From: Petaurus breviceps papuanus | Taxonomy: Eukaryota > Chordata > Mammalia > Diprotodontia > Petauridae | Direction: 5' to 3' | DNA length: 64,000 bases | NCBI GenBank assembly: GCA_028583685.1 | Contig: JAMXIF010000045.1 | Coordinates: 10,200,935-10,264,934 of the forward strand | Shown here: piece after piece, positions 20,796 through 31,646 of the stretch | How positions within the stretch are numbered: the first letter of the stretch is position 1 | How the letters are laid out: each line of letters opens with the position of its first letter | Program-made: the position numbers and the translations under genes | The notes under the pieces: generated by a model | Told to the model about the DNA's origin: nothing | Database searches by the model: none | Seen by the model: only the letters and a program-made list of their open reading frames with translations

Positions 20796-21260
20796 TGGAA
20801 TAGGATGAAAAGGCATAGAAGGGTTGTGATCTACATTGGGGGAGGGAGAACACACATGGATAACTTCCTACTGAAGTGTGGTCAGGTGAGAATAGTGGTC
20901 TTGTGTGCAGGTGGGGAGGGGTTACCTGAACAAACACACCATCCTCTACCTTATATAGCTACTGTCTCATTACCTCATTAAGTTTCTCTACAGGGCTGAT
21001 AAAAAAGTCTCGTGGGCATGGACATCTGAGACATTACAAATATCATCCTACAGCCTGTTCTGGGGAAACCTCCTCTTTCTTTGGCTTAGTTCTCCTCTCT
21101 CAGTCTCAAATTGCCCATTTAATGGTTTGTACCAACACCACGGTAAATGCCTATGTATTTTAATAGAACCGGAACACAAACCAGCCTTAAAAGGGACACT
21201 TCCACTTACAGGTTGTGATGGTGACAGCTGTGGGGAGGGGTGTTAATATCTGTCTCCAAC
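20796..21260. other. No gene seen
   Basis: Repeat-poor interval with no coding support. Confidence 0.45.
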
Positions 21261-21335
21261 ACATACATACATACATACATACATACATACACACATACAT
21301 ACATGCATACATACATACATACACACACACACACA
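21261..21335. repeat. (CATA)n microsatellite
   Basis: About 15 CATA units with a few variants, ending in (CA)n. The 64-codon minus ORF across it is repeat translation. Confidence 0.97.
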
Positions 21336-21908
21336 TGAATTTAATCCTTCCCACTGGTGTGAGATAGTGGGAAGTCAACAACTAGATAGGTAAAAGTTAT
21401 TGAATTGGTTCCATTTGCCTTGCCTACTTTCTGGCACAGGAACAATGATCTGTCTCCTGATTTCTTGACAGCTTAGAAGGAGAAGCATGGGGACCCAGGG
21501 TGATTCACAGTTTGCTTCTTTCTCTACACATGGCTTTTCTGAATGTCTGCCATGTGGTTTCTTTTTTAAATTAATTTATTTATTTTTAGTTTTCAACATT
21601 CACTTTTACAAGATTTTGAGTTCCAAATTTTCCCCCTTCTTCCCTACTCCCTCCCCAAGCCGGCATGTATTCTGATATAGACTATATATGTGCAATCATA
21701 TTAAACATCTTTCCACATTAGTCATGTTGTGAAAGAAGAAACAGAACAAAAGGGTAAAAGCATAAGAAAGAAAAAAGAGAGAAATTAATGTGCTTTGATT
21801 TGCATTCAAACTCCAAAGTTCTCTCTTTATGGATGTGGATAGCATTTTCCATCATGTGGCTTTTGGAATTGCCTTGGATCATTGCATTGCTGAGAAGAGG
21901 TAAGTTTA

Positions 21909-22699
21909 TCAAAGTTGGTCACTGCACAATGTTGTTTGTATTGTGTACAATGTTCTCCTAGTTCTGCTCACCTCACTCAATATCAGTTCATATAACTCTT
22001 GCCAGGTTTTTCTGAAGTCTGCCTGCTCATCATTTCTTATGGAATAATGGTATTCTATCCCATTCCATTCATATACCACAAATTGTTCAGCCATATCCCC
22101 TCAATTTCCAATTCTTTGTCACCACAAAAATAGGTGCTATAAATATTTTTGGTCATGGGGTCCTTTTCCCTTTTTTATGATATCTTTGGAATATAGACCC
22201 AGTACAGGTATTGCTGAATCAAAGGGTAGGTACAGTTTAATTTTACTTTGACCATAGTTCCAAATTGCTTTCCAGAATGGTTGGATTTCTTCACAATCCC
22301 ACCAACAATGAATTAGTGTTCAAATTTTCCCACATCTTCTCCAACATTTATCATTTTCCTTTTCTGTCATATTAGCCAATCTGTTATGTATGAGGTACTA
22401 TCTCGGGGTTGATTTAATTTGCATTTCTCTAATCAATAGTGATTTGGAGCATTTTTTTTCATATGACTATAGATAGTTTTATATTCTTCATCTGAAAATT
22501 GCCTTTTCATATCCTTTGACCATTTATCAATTGGTAAATGACTTGTATTCTTATAAATTTGACTCAGTTCTCCATATGTTTGAGAAATGAGGCCTTTGTT
22601 GGAGACAAAGGCTGTAAAAATTTTCTCAGATTTGGACTTGCCTTCTAATCTTGGTTGTGTTTGTGGAAAACCTTTGTAATTTAATGTAATAATCAACAT
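21909..22699 (-). pseudogene. L1 ORF2 C-terminal remnants
   Basis: Minus-strand frames give KWSKDMKRQFSDEEYKTIYS (within 22433-22699) and EYHYSIRNDEQADFRKTWQE followed by LILSEVSRTRRTLYTI (21909-22094). These correspond to the C-terminal domain of L1 ORF2p, where human L1 reads KWAKDMNRHFSKEDI and MEYYAAIKNDEF. The frames are broken, so no reverse transcriptase can be made. Confidence 0.85.
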
Positions 22700-23265
22700 T
22701 ATCCATTTTGTATTTCATAGTGTTCTCTATCTCTTGCTTGGTCATAAATTATTCCCTTCTCCATAGATCATTTGCTTATGGTATCCCTCTTAATGTCTAA
22801 ATCATGTAACCATTTTGACCTTCTCTTGTTATATGGTGTAAGATATTGGTCTATGCTTAGCTTGGGCCATATTATTTCCCAGTTTTCCTAGGAGTTTTTG
22901 ATAAATAGTGACTTCTTATTCCAGAAGCTTGTGTCATTGGATTTATCAAATAGTAGATTAATTTAGTCATTGACCTAATCTATTCCACTGACCCACCACT
23001 CTATTTGTTAGCGAGTACCAAGTAGTTTTAATAATCACTGCTTTATAATATAATTTTAGATCTGGTATAGCTAGGCCACCTTCCCTTGCATTTCTTTTCA
23101 TGAATTCCCTTGATATTCTGGACCTTTTGTTCTTCCAGAAAAAAAATTATTGCTTTTTCTAGCTCTATAAAATATATTTTGGTAGTTTGATTGGTTTGGC
23201 ACTGAATAAGTAAATTAATTTAGGTAAAATTGTCATTTTTATTATATTAGCTTGGCCTACCCATG

Positions 23266-24039
23266 TGTAACACCAATGTGATATTCACAGTGCCCACAGA
23301 TGAATGTGCTGATGTAGCTGTGAATCACAAAATGTAACAGGTTCTCCACATGGAGGACAGAACCAAAGCATTTATTCAAATACCAGAAAACCGAGTTCCA
23401 AAACCAGAAAGTCAAATTCATTACAGTAACCTGAGGTTGATACATATAACCAAAGCAGCGAACACCTACATTCCCAAATCTTCCCAAACCTTCACTCTGT
23501 CAGGCCTTCAAAACAAAACAGACTCCCTTAAGCAAGAATGCCCCTCTCTCACTCATGGTACCTCCTCAGCCTCCACACTGCTTGCTTCCAGTAGTTCTGG
23601 CTCACTCTCAGCTTGTGCTCAGCTTTTTATATTGGTCATTAGCTCCTCCCTGTCCCACCCCTTCCTGTTGCATCAGCAAGTTCTTCCCACTGTGGGATTC
23701 ACAAGTTCTGTGTTTTGTTTTTTTTTTGTTTGTTTTTTGGGGCCGTCTAGTATGACCGTTTTGCTTTTTGGTAAGGAGGGGGAAAGGCAATTGGGGTTAA
23801 GTGACTTGCCCAAAGTATTAAATGTTAAGTGTCTGGGGCAGGATTTGAACTCAGGTCCTCCTGACTCCAGGGTTGGTGCTCTATTCACTGTGCCACCTAG
23901 CCACCCCTCCTTTTTTTTTTTTTTAACAAAGACTTGGTATAATCAAATGAAAAGCTCAACTTGAAACAAGGTGTTAAGTACTTGTTTGCTTGCCATTACA
24001 AGGGGCTGGGACAGTCTTCAAATCCCCATTACCATTACA
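23266..24039 (-). mobile_element. Solo LTR, family B relative, copy 3, carrying a SINE
   Basis: TG...CA ends with exact 5-bp target duplication ccatg at 23261-23265 and 24040-24044, inside an L1. On the minus strand TATAAAAAGC (near 23622-23631) looks like a TATA box and AATAAA (near 23369-23374) a polyadenylation signal. It is clearly related to 15575-16113 but more diverged, suggesting an older subfamily. A SINE sits inside. The 204-codon plus ORF across it is fortuitous. Confidence 0.88.
23711..23910 (-). mobile_element. Marsupial tRNA SINE nested in LTR B3
   Basis: The reversed T-run leads into 'ggcaattggggttaagtgac', 'caggatttgaactcaggtcc', 'tcctgactccagggttggtg' and 'ctattcactgtgccacctag'. 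T-rich flanks hide the exact target duplication. Confidence 0.88.
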
Positions 24040-24108
24040 CCATGAGTAATTGTTTTTTTTTTTCTTATTATTTAGATCTGACTTTATTTGTGTATGTGTT
24101 TTTTTGAT

Positions 24109-24614
24109 AGAAGGTAGTTCTACCAAGATCAATTTTGGGCAACCCTCAGTAATTCCATCATTCTCGTCCTTAACAACCATCCATGGTAAAGACACTAAGG
24201 GAATGTTTAGAGAAGTGTATTGGAGGGGACATTATGCCACTGATTTTAGGGACCTAGTTGCATTCTCTCATGTTCCAAGATCTAGGTCGGATCATACAGA
24301 TTTAGACCAGTTTTCATCTTATATGTAGTTTGTGTCAGAAAATGTTGTTATAATCAGTATGAAAACAGTTATGAATATGTGCTGTTTACCACTGCTTTCC
24401 AATTCTGGTGTTTGGGGAACAGTTACCAATGAATTGTGGAAAAACATAAACCTTGACCATAGCTCAAGTGTCTGCTGAATGTATCTACTTTCACAGCAGA
24501 TTTATTCTATTAGGCCAATGGAAAAGCTCACCCCAACTTTTATGCACAGAAACTCTATTGTATAACTTCCAAGGTCTAAGTTCTTGTACATTCTTTCATC
24601 TTTTGCATATTCCT
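24109..24614. other. Repeat-poor interval, no gene seen
   Basis: About 500 bp with no family match. Short ORFs are unsupported. Confidence 0.45.
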
Positions 24615-24993
24615 TTCAAGGCAGCATTATGGTGCAGTGAATAGAGTGCTGGACCTGGAGTCAGAAAGACCTGAATTCAAATGTGACCTTAGATACTTCC
24701 TACCTCTATGCTAATGACACCACTACCACATCCCCTAACAACACCAACACCTAACTGAGGACAAAAGAAATTAAGTAACTTGCCAAGTAACAACTAATAA
24801 AGTCCAGGTCAGGTTTTGAACTCAGATTTTCCTGATTCCAGGTCCAACACATTATCCATTGCACCAGCAGTTTTCTATGCCTCAGTTTCTTAATCTGTAA
24901 AAAGTGGGGGTTATAATAACACCTAATTTCCAGGGTTGTTGTGAGGATAAAATGAGATACTATTTGTAAAGAACTTTGAAAATCTTGAAGCTA
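24615..24993 (+). mobile_element. MIR-type SINE split by a reversed SINE fragment
   Basis: The sense head 'gtgaatagagtgctggacct' and 'gacctgaattcaaatgtgac' is followed at about 24755-24880 by a reversed piece ('taagtaacttgccaagtaac', 'ggttttgaactcagattttc', 'ccattgcaccagc'). The sense MIR then resumes 'gcctcagtttcttaatctgt' and 'tgaggataaaatgagatact'. Confidence 0.75.
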
Positions 24994-25148
24994 GGGGCGG
25001 CCAGGTGGCTCAGCGAGTAAGAGCACCGGATCCAGTGTCGGGATGACCTGGATCAAATCCGGGCTCAGATACTCAGCACCACACCCAGAAATGAAATAAC
25101 TGGCCATGTAACCTTGAGCAAGTTACTTAACCCCAATTGCTTTAAAAA
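24994..25148 (+). mobile_element. Short tRNA-derived SINE with target duplication
   Basis: Starts 'gggcggccaggtggctcagc' and ends in 'aaccccaattgctttaaaaa'. It is flanked by aaatcttgaagcta at 24980-24993 and 25149-25162. A copy of the same subfamily is at 46716-46862. It lacks the long tail of MAR1-type SINEs. The tRNA-like head is SINE sequence, not a tRNA gene. Confidence 0.92.
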
Positions 25149-25162
25149 AAATCTTGAAGCTA

Positions 25163-25300
25163 TAGCAATATGTTATATAAATGCTATATAAATATATTAT
25201 ATTCATATAAATATTAGTCGTTTATTTGCTGTTGTATTCTTCAAAGTGCTTGGTGCATAGTGAGTACTTAACAAAATGCTTTTCATTAATTCTCCCATGC
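25163..25300 (+). mobile_element. MIR/L2 tail remnants, AT-rich
   Basis: TATATAA-rich words pass into 'tgcttggtgcatagtgagta', which resembles the common L2/MIR 3' terminus. Confidence 0.6.
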
Positions 25301-25610
25301 CATCACTATCACTAAATAGCTCCATGCCCATAATGTAAAGTAAGACTTCTAAGTGCTACCTAGATCCTCTCTTCATATTTAGCCATTAATTTACTATATT
25401 TTATATGCTATTGTTCTCTCTCCATCCCTCCTTTGCTCTTTCTCTCACTCACACACATTTTTTTTCTCTTTTTGCACACACTAACATTTTTGATGTGAAA
25501 ACATCATTATAAATAGCAAGTGTCATGATCAATGATCTAGGTAATAAGTGTTTCTTGATCTCCTCCTTTGTACCAGTTAATGTTCCTTCTTTCTATTGTA
25601 GTTTATGACT
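25301..25610. other. No gene seen
   Basis: Unassigned sequence with short CT and CA runs. Confidence 0.45.
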
Positions 25611-25908
25611 TCTCTACCATCCTTACATCAGACTTGCAGAAAAACTGACAGGGTGAAGCAGGTAAGGGTTATTTGTTCTACCAACACATCCGGCCTTTAG
25701 TACTGGTTAGGGGTTGGGTCAATTTCAGGCACCACACATTAGAAAAGACATTGACAAGAAGGAGAATATCCGAAAGATAGTAAGTAGGGTGGTAAGGAGC
25801 TTTGGGACCATGTCAGGCAAGCATCTGTTGGAAGTTCTGTGGATGTTTACTCCAGAGAAGAAAAGACGCCTGGAAGATTCAATAACTGTCTTAAAATATT
25901 TGAAGAAC
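25611..25908 (+). mobile_element. CR1/L3-type LINE fragment
   Basis: Contains 'ttagaaaagacattgacaag', 'agcatctgttggaagttctg' and 'cagagaagaaaagacgcctg', the sense CR1/L3 region upstream of that seen at 20.4 kb. The 84-codon ORFs on both strands are by-products. Confidence 0.65.
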
Positions 25909-26246
25909 AAGATGATACTGGATCTTATAGGAACTTTCTCATCATTAGGGCAGTTAGAAGGAGTATAGATAGAGAGCACAGGTGTGAGTTCAATATGAAG
26001 AGATGAGATCTAAAAACAAAAAATTAAGAGATGAGACAGTAATGCTCTGGGAGAAAGGGAAAGGGAGAGGTAGAATGGGACAAATTATTTTACATAAAAG
26101 AGGCAAGAAAAAATTTTTACACTAGAGGGGAAGATGGGGAGGGCAAGAGGGAGTGAGTGAACTTTACTCTCATTGGAATTGGCTCAATGAGGGAATAACA
26201 TACACACTCAGTTTAGTATAGAAATCTATCTTACCTGACAGGAAAG

Positions 26247-26787
26247 TGTAATGGGAATGTAAATTTTGAAGATGTTCCCTGCCCTTAGGCTAGAGTGCAC
26301 CTGGAGCCTGGGGTGGGAGGCTTGTTTTTCAGTAAATACTTCTTGATTGGCCAGTGAGTCAATAAGGTTGTTACATTCTCTGAGCCAGGAGAAGGCTATA
26401 TAAGCCCTGATGTGAGGCTGTGTTTTGGGGCTCACTTTGAGAAGTGTTCTGTGATTTCATCTGGATACTGGGAAGCCGTTGTTGAGAGCCCCCCCTCGGC
26501 TTTGAAAAACCCAGATGTTGAAAACCAGATGTTGATTTGGTATGGATGTAATGGCTGGACAGTTTGGAAATCTGTCTACTTGATCTGTTTCTCTGTCTTG
26601 ATAATTCTGTCTGTATACTTTGAAGTTCGGGGTGCTGACCTTTTTCCCCTGAACTAGGAATATGATACATATTTGACTGATTAAAGTAAGCTTGTTAACC
26701 CATTTTGAGTTGCTTTCCTTTATCAAAGCAGATCCAAGAACCTGTGTGAGCAGCCACCCTGGGGATGCTGGGGTGCTTGCTGCTACA
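26247..26787 (+). mobile_element. Solo LTR, family A copy 1 (endogenous retrovirus fossil)
   Basis: A 541-bp LTR with ends TGTAATGG...GCTACA and an exact 5-bp target duplication gaaag at 26242-26246 and 26788-26792, inside an L1. Visible parts are an inverted CCAAT box (ATTGG, 26346-26350), a TATA box TATATAAG (26397-26404) and an ATTAAA polyadenylation signal (26680-26685). It aligns end to end with 43262-43790 and 62967-63503. No internal retroviral sequence adjoins it. Confidence 0.95.
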
Positions 26788-26969
26788 GAAAGTAGGAGGG
26801 GAAGAGGATAAGAGAAGAAGGTGATGATAGAAGAAAGGGCAGATTGGGGGAGGCGTTAATCAGAAGCAAAACACTTTTGAGAAGGGACAAAGAGAAAGTA
26901 GAGAGAGAATAGAATAAATGAGGGTGGGAAATAGGATGGAGGGAAATATAGTTAGCAATCATAATAGTG

Positions 26970-27640
26970 GGAAAAAAATTGAAGCAAGTTTCTCTGATAA
27001 ATGTCTCATTTCTCCAACATAGAGAGAACTAAGTCACATTTATAAAAATAAGAGCCATTTACCAATTGGTAAATGATCAAAAGATATGAACGGTTTTCAG
27101 ATGAAGTAATCAAACCTATTTATAGCCATATTAAAAATGTTCTAAATTACTATTGATTGGAGAAATGCAAATTAAAACAATTCTGAGGCACTACCTCATA
27201 CTTATTAGTTCGGGTAATAGGACAGAAAATGAAAATGATAAATGTGGGAAGGGATGTGGGAAAAATGAAACATTAGTGCATTGTTGGTGGAGTTGTGACC
27301 TGATTCAACCATTCTGTAGAGTAGTTTGGAACTATGCCTAAAGGGCTATAAAACTGGCATACCCTTTGACCCAGAAATATCCCTACTAGGTCTGTGTCCC
27401 AAAAAACATAAACAACAAAAGGAAAATATTTAGAGCAGCTCTTTTTCTGGTGGCAAAGAACTGGAAATTGAGGAGATGCCCATCAACCCGAGAATGACTG
27501 AACAAGTTATGGTATATGATTATGATGGAATACTATTGTACTATAAGAAATGATGAGCAGGTTGCTTTCAGAAAAACCTGGAAAAACTTTCATGGGCTTA
27601 TGAAAAGTAACATGTACTGTCTACAAAGTGACAGCAATAT
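26970..27640 (+). pseudogene. L1 ORF2 C-terminal remnant
   Basis: A plus-strand frame at 27153-27341 reads GEMQIKTILRHYLI and, further on, KCGKGCGKNETLVHCWWSCD. This matches the L1 ORF2p C-terminal segment with its cysteine/histidine motif (human L1: REMQIKTTMRYHL ... CGEIGTLLHCWWDC). Stops and frame changes around it show decay. Confidence 0.85.
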
Positions 27641-28044
27641 TGTAAGATGATCAGCTGTGAATGACTTAGCTATTCTGAACAATACAATGATCCAAGACAA
27701 TTCTGAAGGACTTATGATGAAAAAATTCTATCCATCCGCAGAGAAAAAGCTGATGGTGTCTGAATACAGATTGAAGTATACTTTTTTTACTTTATTTTTC
27801 TTGAGCATTTTTGTCTATGTTTTCTTTCACATGACTAATATGGAAATGTGGTTTGCATGAATACAATATATAAACTATATTGAATTGCTTTCCTTCTCAA
27901 TGAGGGAAATGGGGATAGAGGAAGGGAGAGAGTTTGAATCTCAAAGTTTTAAAAGACAATTTTAAAAATTGTATTTACATGTAATTGTGAGAAAATGAAA
28001 TACTAAACAGGGCAAAAAAATAAAAATAAATATTTGAAAAGCTG

Positions 28045-28278
28045 TCACATGGAAGATGAATTAAATATGCCATGCTTGGCTTCAGAGGACAGATCTAGGA
28101 GAGATATATGAAAGCTACAAGGAATCAGATTTCAAAACCAAAACAACTTCCCAACAATTAGAGTTTGCCAAAAGTGAAATGGTCTGCCTCAAGAGATGCT
28201 AAGATTAGCACTCCTCAAGGTCTCACAGAATGTAGATACTTACTTGTCAGGGAAGCTATAGAGGAAATTCTTGTTTAT
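28045..28278 (+). mobile_element. CR1/L3-type LINE fragment
   Basis: Contains 'gaaaagctgtcacatggaag', 'caacttcccaacaattagag', 'aaagtgaaatggtctgcctc' and 'cttacttgtcagggaagcta' in CR1/L3 order. Confidence 0.83.
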
Positions 28279-28284
28279 AACATT

Positions 28285-28435
28285 AAGCATCTATAGTTTG
28301 AAGGTGGCTAAGAGATCATCTCACCTAATCCTTTCTTTTTATCAATGAAGGAACTAAGGTCCTAGTAAGTGTCAGATCCAAGATTCAAATCGGGCTCCTT
28401 CATCTCCAAATCCAGCACACTTTCAATGACTGCAG
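28285..28435 (-). mobile_element. MIR3-type fragment
   Basis: 'aggtggctaagagatcatct' followed by 'ctttttatcaatgaaggaac' and 'caagattcaaatcgggctcc' on the plus strand, the reverse MIR3 order. Confidence 0.7.
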
Positions 28436-29250
28436 GTTCTGAGATCTCTTTAAACTCTAATGTTCTGAAATTTTCATGTAAATATCCACTCCCTGAAACC
28501 AATTTTGTGTTTCTCTTTCCCAGAATTTCTAGGGTGACAAAGGACACAAGTGAAATATATTTCAGTGCTATAGCAATAGAGGAAGCATTATTTGGGGGCA
28601 TTTAAGAAGAAGGAAAAGCAGTTCTCAATTATGTGCCAATTTGATTGACTGATATCTTGCATTAGGGTTATTTATAGAGAAATCCTGAAGATTTGGTAAA
28701 TACAAAGTTATGCTATGTCTGAGGGTCTGAATAAATGTCCTTCATATGAGCATAGCAATGGGTCCCTTTTTCTAGTACACTGACCAGATGGGAGGGAGCC
28801 TGACACACTATTTATTTTCACTACTTTGGTTATCTTGTCTTAGGGCAGTATTGGACATGCCACACACCCCCATCACCAGCATGAGGGTCAGTCTTCCAGT
28901 AAGGAGGGTGGTTGTGCTGATAAGACCATTCTGATCCAGCCTGGATTGAATGTCTGACACGAATAGAGTCTGAGACTCTGCCCTATGACTTTAAAGGCTT
29001 ACTCAAGATCCCCTGAAATGACACAGATTCTTCTTTTTTAAGCTTCATTTTGATTAATGTTGCCTCATGTCTACTTTTGTGTTTCTTAAAAAGGTGGGTC
29101 TTTGTGGAAGAGTAGTCAAACCAAATAACACATCATCGGGGTCATCAAGGTCATTAAGAAGTGATTCCCAATAGTGAGGTTACAGTGACTTACCAGAAAA
29201 ATAAACACAAAGAGAAATAGAGACAAAATATTGGAGGAAGTCATCTGAAT
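28436..29250. other. Repeat-poor interval, no gene seen
   Basis: No recognised repeats across about 800 bp. The segment 28600-28780 is AT-rich and free of simple repeats. The mirror-image 78/79-codon ORFs at 28362-28605 lie partly in a MIR3 and are unsupported. Confidence 0.45.
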
Positions 29251-29254
29251 AACA

Positions 29255-29445
29255 CTCACAGGAGGAAGGACCCTAAATTGGAGTCAAAGAATCTTAGTTT
29301 GAAGCCCAGCTCAGTCAATTGCTGTTTGGCCTTGAAGTCACTCTACTCAGGGAATCATTTTCCTCATCTGTAATATGAAGTATGATGGGTTAGATATTTG
29401 ATAACAGCCCTTCTAGTTCTAAATCTATGTTCTATGATGACTGTT
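29255..29445 (+). mobile_element. MIR3-type SINE
   Basis: 'aaattggagtcaaagaatct', 'cattttcctcatctgtaata' and 'cccttctagttctaaatcta' in sense order. The last part is the MIR3-specific tail. Confidence 0.8.
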
Positions 29446-29484
29446 AAAAAATATCTTCAAAGAGAGAAATGCAGATAATAAAGG

Positions 29485-29670
29485 GGTTCAAACCAAATCA
29501 TGCAAGAATTGGTTGAAAAATATAGGGATGTTTAGCCTGAAAAAGAAGAGACTAAGGGATAGATTTGATCAGTGTCTTCAATGGGTTTTAGCACTGAACC
29601 TCTCGCTCTCTTATTTGCCTCATCTGTAAAATGGGGATAGTACCTAAATCACAGGGCTGTTGTAGGGATC
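29485..29670 (+). mobile_element. CR1/L3 piece followed by a MIR piece
   Basis: 'agaattggttgaaaaatata' and 'gggatgtttagcctgaaaaa' are CR1/L3. 'tgcctcatctgtaaaatggg' and 'cagggctgttgtagggatca' are MIR. Confidence 0.75.
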
Positions 29671-29717
29671 ACACACATATATGTATATACATATATATGT
29701 GCATGTGTATGTATATA

Positions 29718-29748
<31 letters not shown>

Positions 29749-29749
29749 T
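29671..29749. repeat. (TATA/CATA/TATG)n microsatellite
   Basis: Imperfect alternating CATATA units, largely self-complementary. Confidence 0.92.
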
Positions 29750-29919
29750 GAAAATACTAAAACATAAAACTATGATGTTACTATTGATAGAAAAAAAGAA
29801 TTAGATTAAGGAAAGGTTCACAAGGGGCAAAATGGATCTTTATTATCAATAGGAGTACATGAAGTAGGCACTGAGTGTGTTGGAAAACTCTGCTCCTTCT
29901 CTGTACCCACTTATATTGG

Positions 29920-30165
29920 CATCAGAAAGTAGAATGCAGGAGGTAGAAAGAGGCAAAGATTTGCAGTCAAGACAAGGGACAACTTCCTAACCAAAAAGTA
30001 TTTGAAAATGGAATGAACAATTTTGTGAGCTAGGGTCATCCCTTCAAGTCTCCAAGGGCAGATTTAAGACTTCTTTTTTCATGAGGTTGAATTGAGAACT
30101 TATTCACATGGGGCAAATGGTTCTTTCCATCTCTAAGAGTCTATGAATATAAAAAGAAAGACACC
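29920..30165 (+). mobile_element. CR1/L3-type fragment
   Basis: 'gacaacttcctaaccaaaaa' and 'gtatttgaaaatggaatgaa' fit the CR1/L3 3' region, and 'ttctttccatctctaagagt' its terminal part. Confidence 0.65.
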
Positions 30166-30232
30166 AAAAAAAAATCCCCAATTTCAGTTGGAAATTAGTG
30201 ACAGAGAAGTATTTTGAAGTATCTTGAGAAGT

Positions 30233-30257
30233 ACCTCCATACCTTGAAGTATGGAGG
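30233..30257. repeat. Short inverted repeat
   Basis: CCTCCATAC and GTATGGAGG form a 9-bp perfect stem around a 6-base loop. No function is implied. Confidence 0.7.
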
Positions 30258-30500
30258 CCACCCTTGAAGAAGGATGGTTGTTTTAAATGTAAAAGACTAG
30301 CTAGGTATCCTACTATGATTGCTAAAAACGGGAACACCAATTTCCCCAAATGTCATCCAGGGTCATAAAGAGCAGAAGAAAGCCGCTTGTAATGGGCCCC
30401 ATTAGCTAACTCCAGCTCTATGATCCTTGAGGCCTACAATGGCCTATTGTAGAGAGACATTGATGCCTGGGATTGCTTAGACCTCTATTAAAGGGGAATA

Positions 30501-30794
30501 TACTTCCCATCAGAAGTATTAGAATGACTGGCCTCAACCAAGAGTCACATCCCATCAGTAAAGCTCTTTGATCTCCCTTTAAGTTGTCATAAAAGAGTGT
30601 TTGAAATGGTGGAAGCAAAAATTCAGTCATAGATCTTCAAATTGGAATTTTAATCCCTGGGCAAAAACTGAAGAACTTCATACAACCAGGGGATTGTAAG
30701 GACTGGAAAAACCTTGAATGTCAAATTTTGATGGAACTTTAGAATATGGATATGGCTATGGAAGGGAAATTAAAGGGTGTATTTCAGAACTAGG
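30501..30794 (+). repeat. Local direct duplication, copy 1
   Basis: From 'tacttcccatcagaagta' to 'actaggag', this block matches 32699-33002 along its length with scattered substitutions. Shared runs include 'ctctttgatctcccttta', 'aagagtgtttgaaatg' and 'cttgaatgtcaaattttgat'. Each copy also contains the word 'tcccatcag' twice. No known repeat family is recognised for the unit. Confidence 0.85.
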
Positions 30795-31050
30795 AGATGT
30801 CTTAAAACATGGTAGATCCAAGCTGGGTGGGGGGACTGGTGCTTTGATCAGAGAATGTTCAAGCTATGAGAGACCTTAGAAGACAGAATTTGATATGGAA
30901 AGGACCTTAGAATATGGAATGTCAGATTTGGAAAAGACCTTAGAATATGGAATGTCAGAGCTGAGAAAGGCCATTTCATTTTACAGAGAAGACTAATTCT
31001 CAGAGGGGAAAATGATCTACAAATACATGTAGAATTACTGAGTTCCGAGA
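30795..31050 (-). repeat. Array of MIR3-tail-like units plus MIR3 body
   Basis: 'gaccttagaatatggaatgt' occurs in tandem at about 30904 and 30939, with a more diverged unit before them at about 30866-30900 (period about 35 bp). A MIR3 body ('ttcattttacagagaagact') ends the array. Confidence 0.82.
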
Positions 31051-31254
31051 ACAAATCCCTTGAAACTTGAATCCCCTTAACATACACCATGACCTCAGAT
31101 TTCAGAATTCAGATCTGACATTCTGTGTTCTAACATTTGATGTTCTGAGATTTTTTTCAGTTCTCATTTCCATACTCCAAACTTCTTTCCAGTGTATATA
31201 TTCTATAATTTATCATTTCATGCTCTATGGGATTAAGCTTGCTCCTTTTGAAGC

Positions 31255-31500
31255 CTGAGGGGAAAACAAGGATCAGTGAGAAATTGCAAAGAGATGGATT
31301 TCAATTAGTTATAAGGACAAACATCTTACCAATTAGAGGTGTTAGAAAGTTGAATGGGGTGCCCCAGGAGGTAGTGAATTACCCTTCACTCAAGGTCTTT
31401 AAGCAAAGGCCAGATGGTCACTTGTCAGATATGTCGTGTTGTCTTGTCCAAGTACAGGTTGGACTTAATTGCCTCAGGTTCCTTCCAATTCTGACATTCT
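31255..31500 (+). mobile_element. CR1/L3-type LINE 3' end
   Basis: 'ggacaaacatcttaccaatt', 'atggggtgccccaggaggta', 'ggccagatggtcacttgtca' and 'gttccttccaattctgacat' in sense order. The 120-codon ORF here is not a gene. Confidence 0.87.
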
Positions 31501-31646
31501 GCATACACAATTCTGTCTTTTCTAGTTCTGGCACTCTAAGTTCCCTCCCAACTAAGTTCCCTCCCAACTCTGAAATTTTCCATACTTAGTAAAGATTTTC
31601 CCATCTTTGACATTCCATGTTCCAAGATCCCTTCCAGCTGACATTC

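Larger units (their letters stand above)
21563..24108 (-). mobile_element. L1 LINE, 5'-truncated, antisense, carrying a solo LTR
   Basis: The left end is the reversed poly-A and L1 terminus ('tttatttatttttagttttc'). It then runs antisense through the 3' UTR and ORF2 C-terminal region up to 23265. After the LTR (23266-24039) the L1 resumes with 'ccatgagtaattg' and 'atttagatctgactttattt'. I found no clear target duplication for the L1 itself. Confidence 0.88.
25909..28035 (+). mobile_element. L1 LINE lacking most of ORF2, carrying a solo LTR
   Basis: The left part (to about 26960) is the ORF1-ORF2 spacer: 'atcattagggcagttagaag', then 'gggaataacatacacactca' and 'gaaatctatcttacctgaca', continuing after the LTR to 'gagggaaatatagttagcaa'. 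At about 26970 it jumps directly to the ORF2 C-terminal region ('agtttctctgataaatgtct') and runs to the 3' UTR and A-rich tail near 28030. Nearly all of ORF2, including the reverse transcriptase domain, is absent. Confidence 0.87.

Noticed and set aside
21261-21335. CRISPR-like direct repeats
   Set aside because: Uninterrupted microsatellites without spacers; the same holds for 29671-29749, 34190-34253 and 36384-36552.
23350-23964. 204-codon open frame, longest on the plus strand
   Set aside because: It runs antisense through solo LTR B3 and a nested SINE; no host protein signature.
24994-25148. tRNA gene (A/B-box-like head)
   Set aside because: The head belongs to a SINE with poly-A tail and target duplication. 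Other SINE heads in the window were rejected for the same reason.
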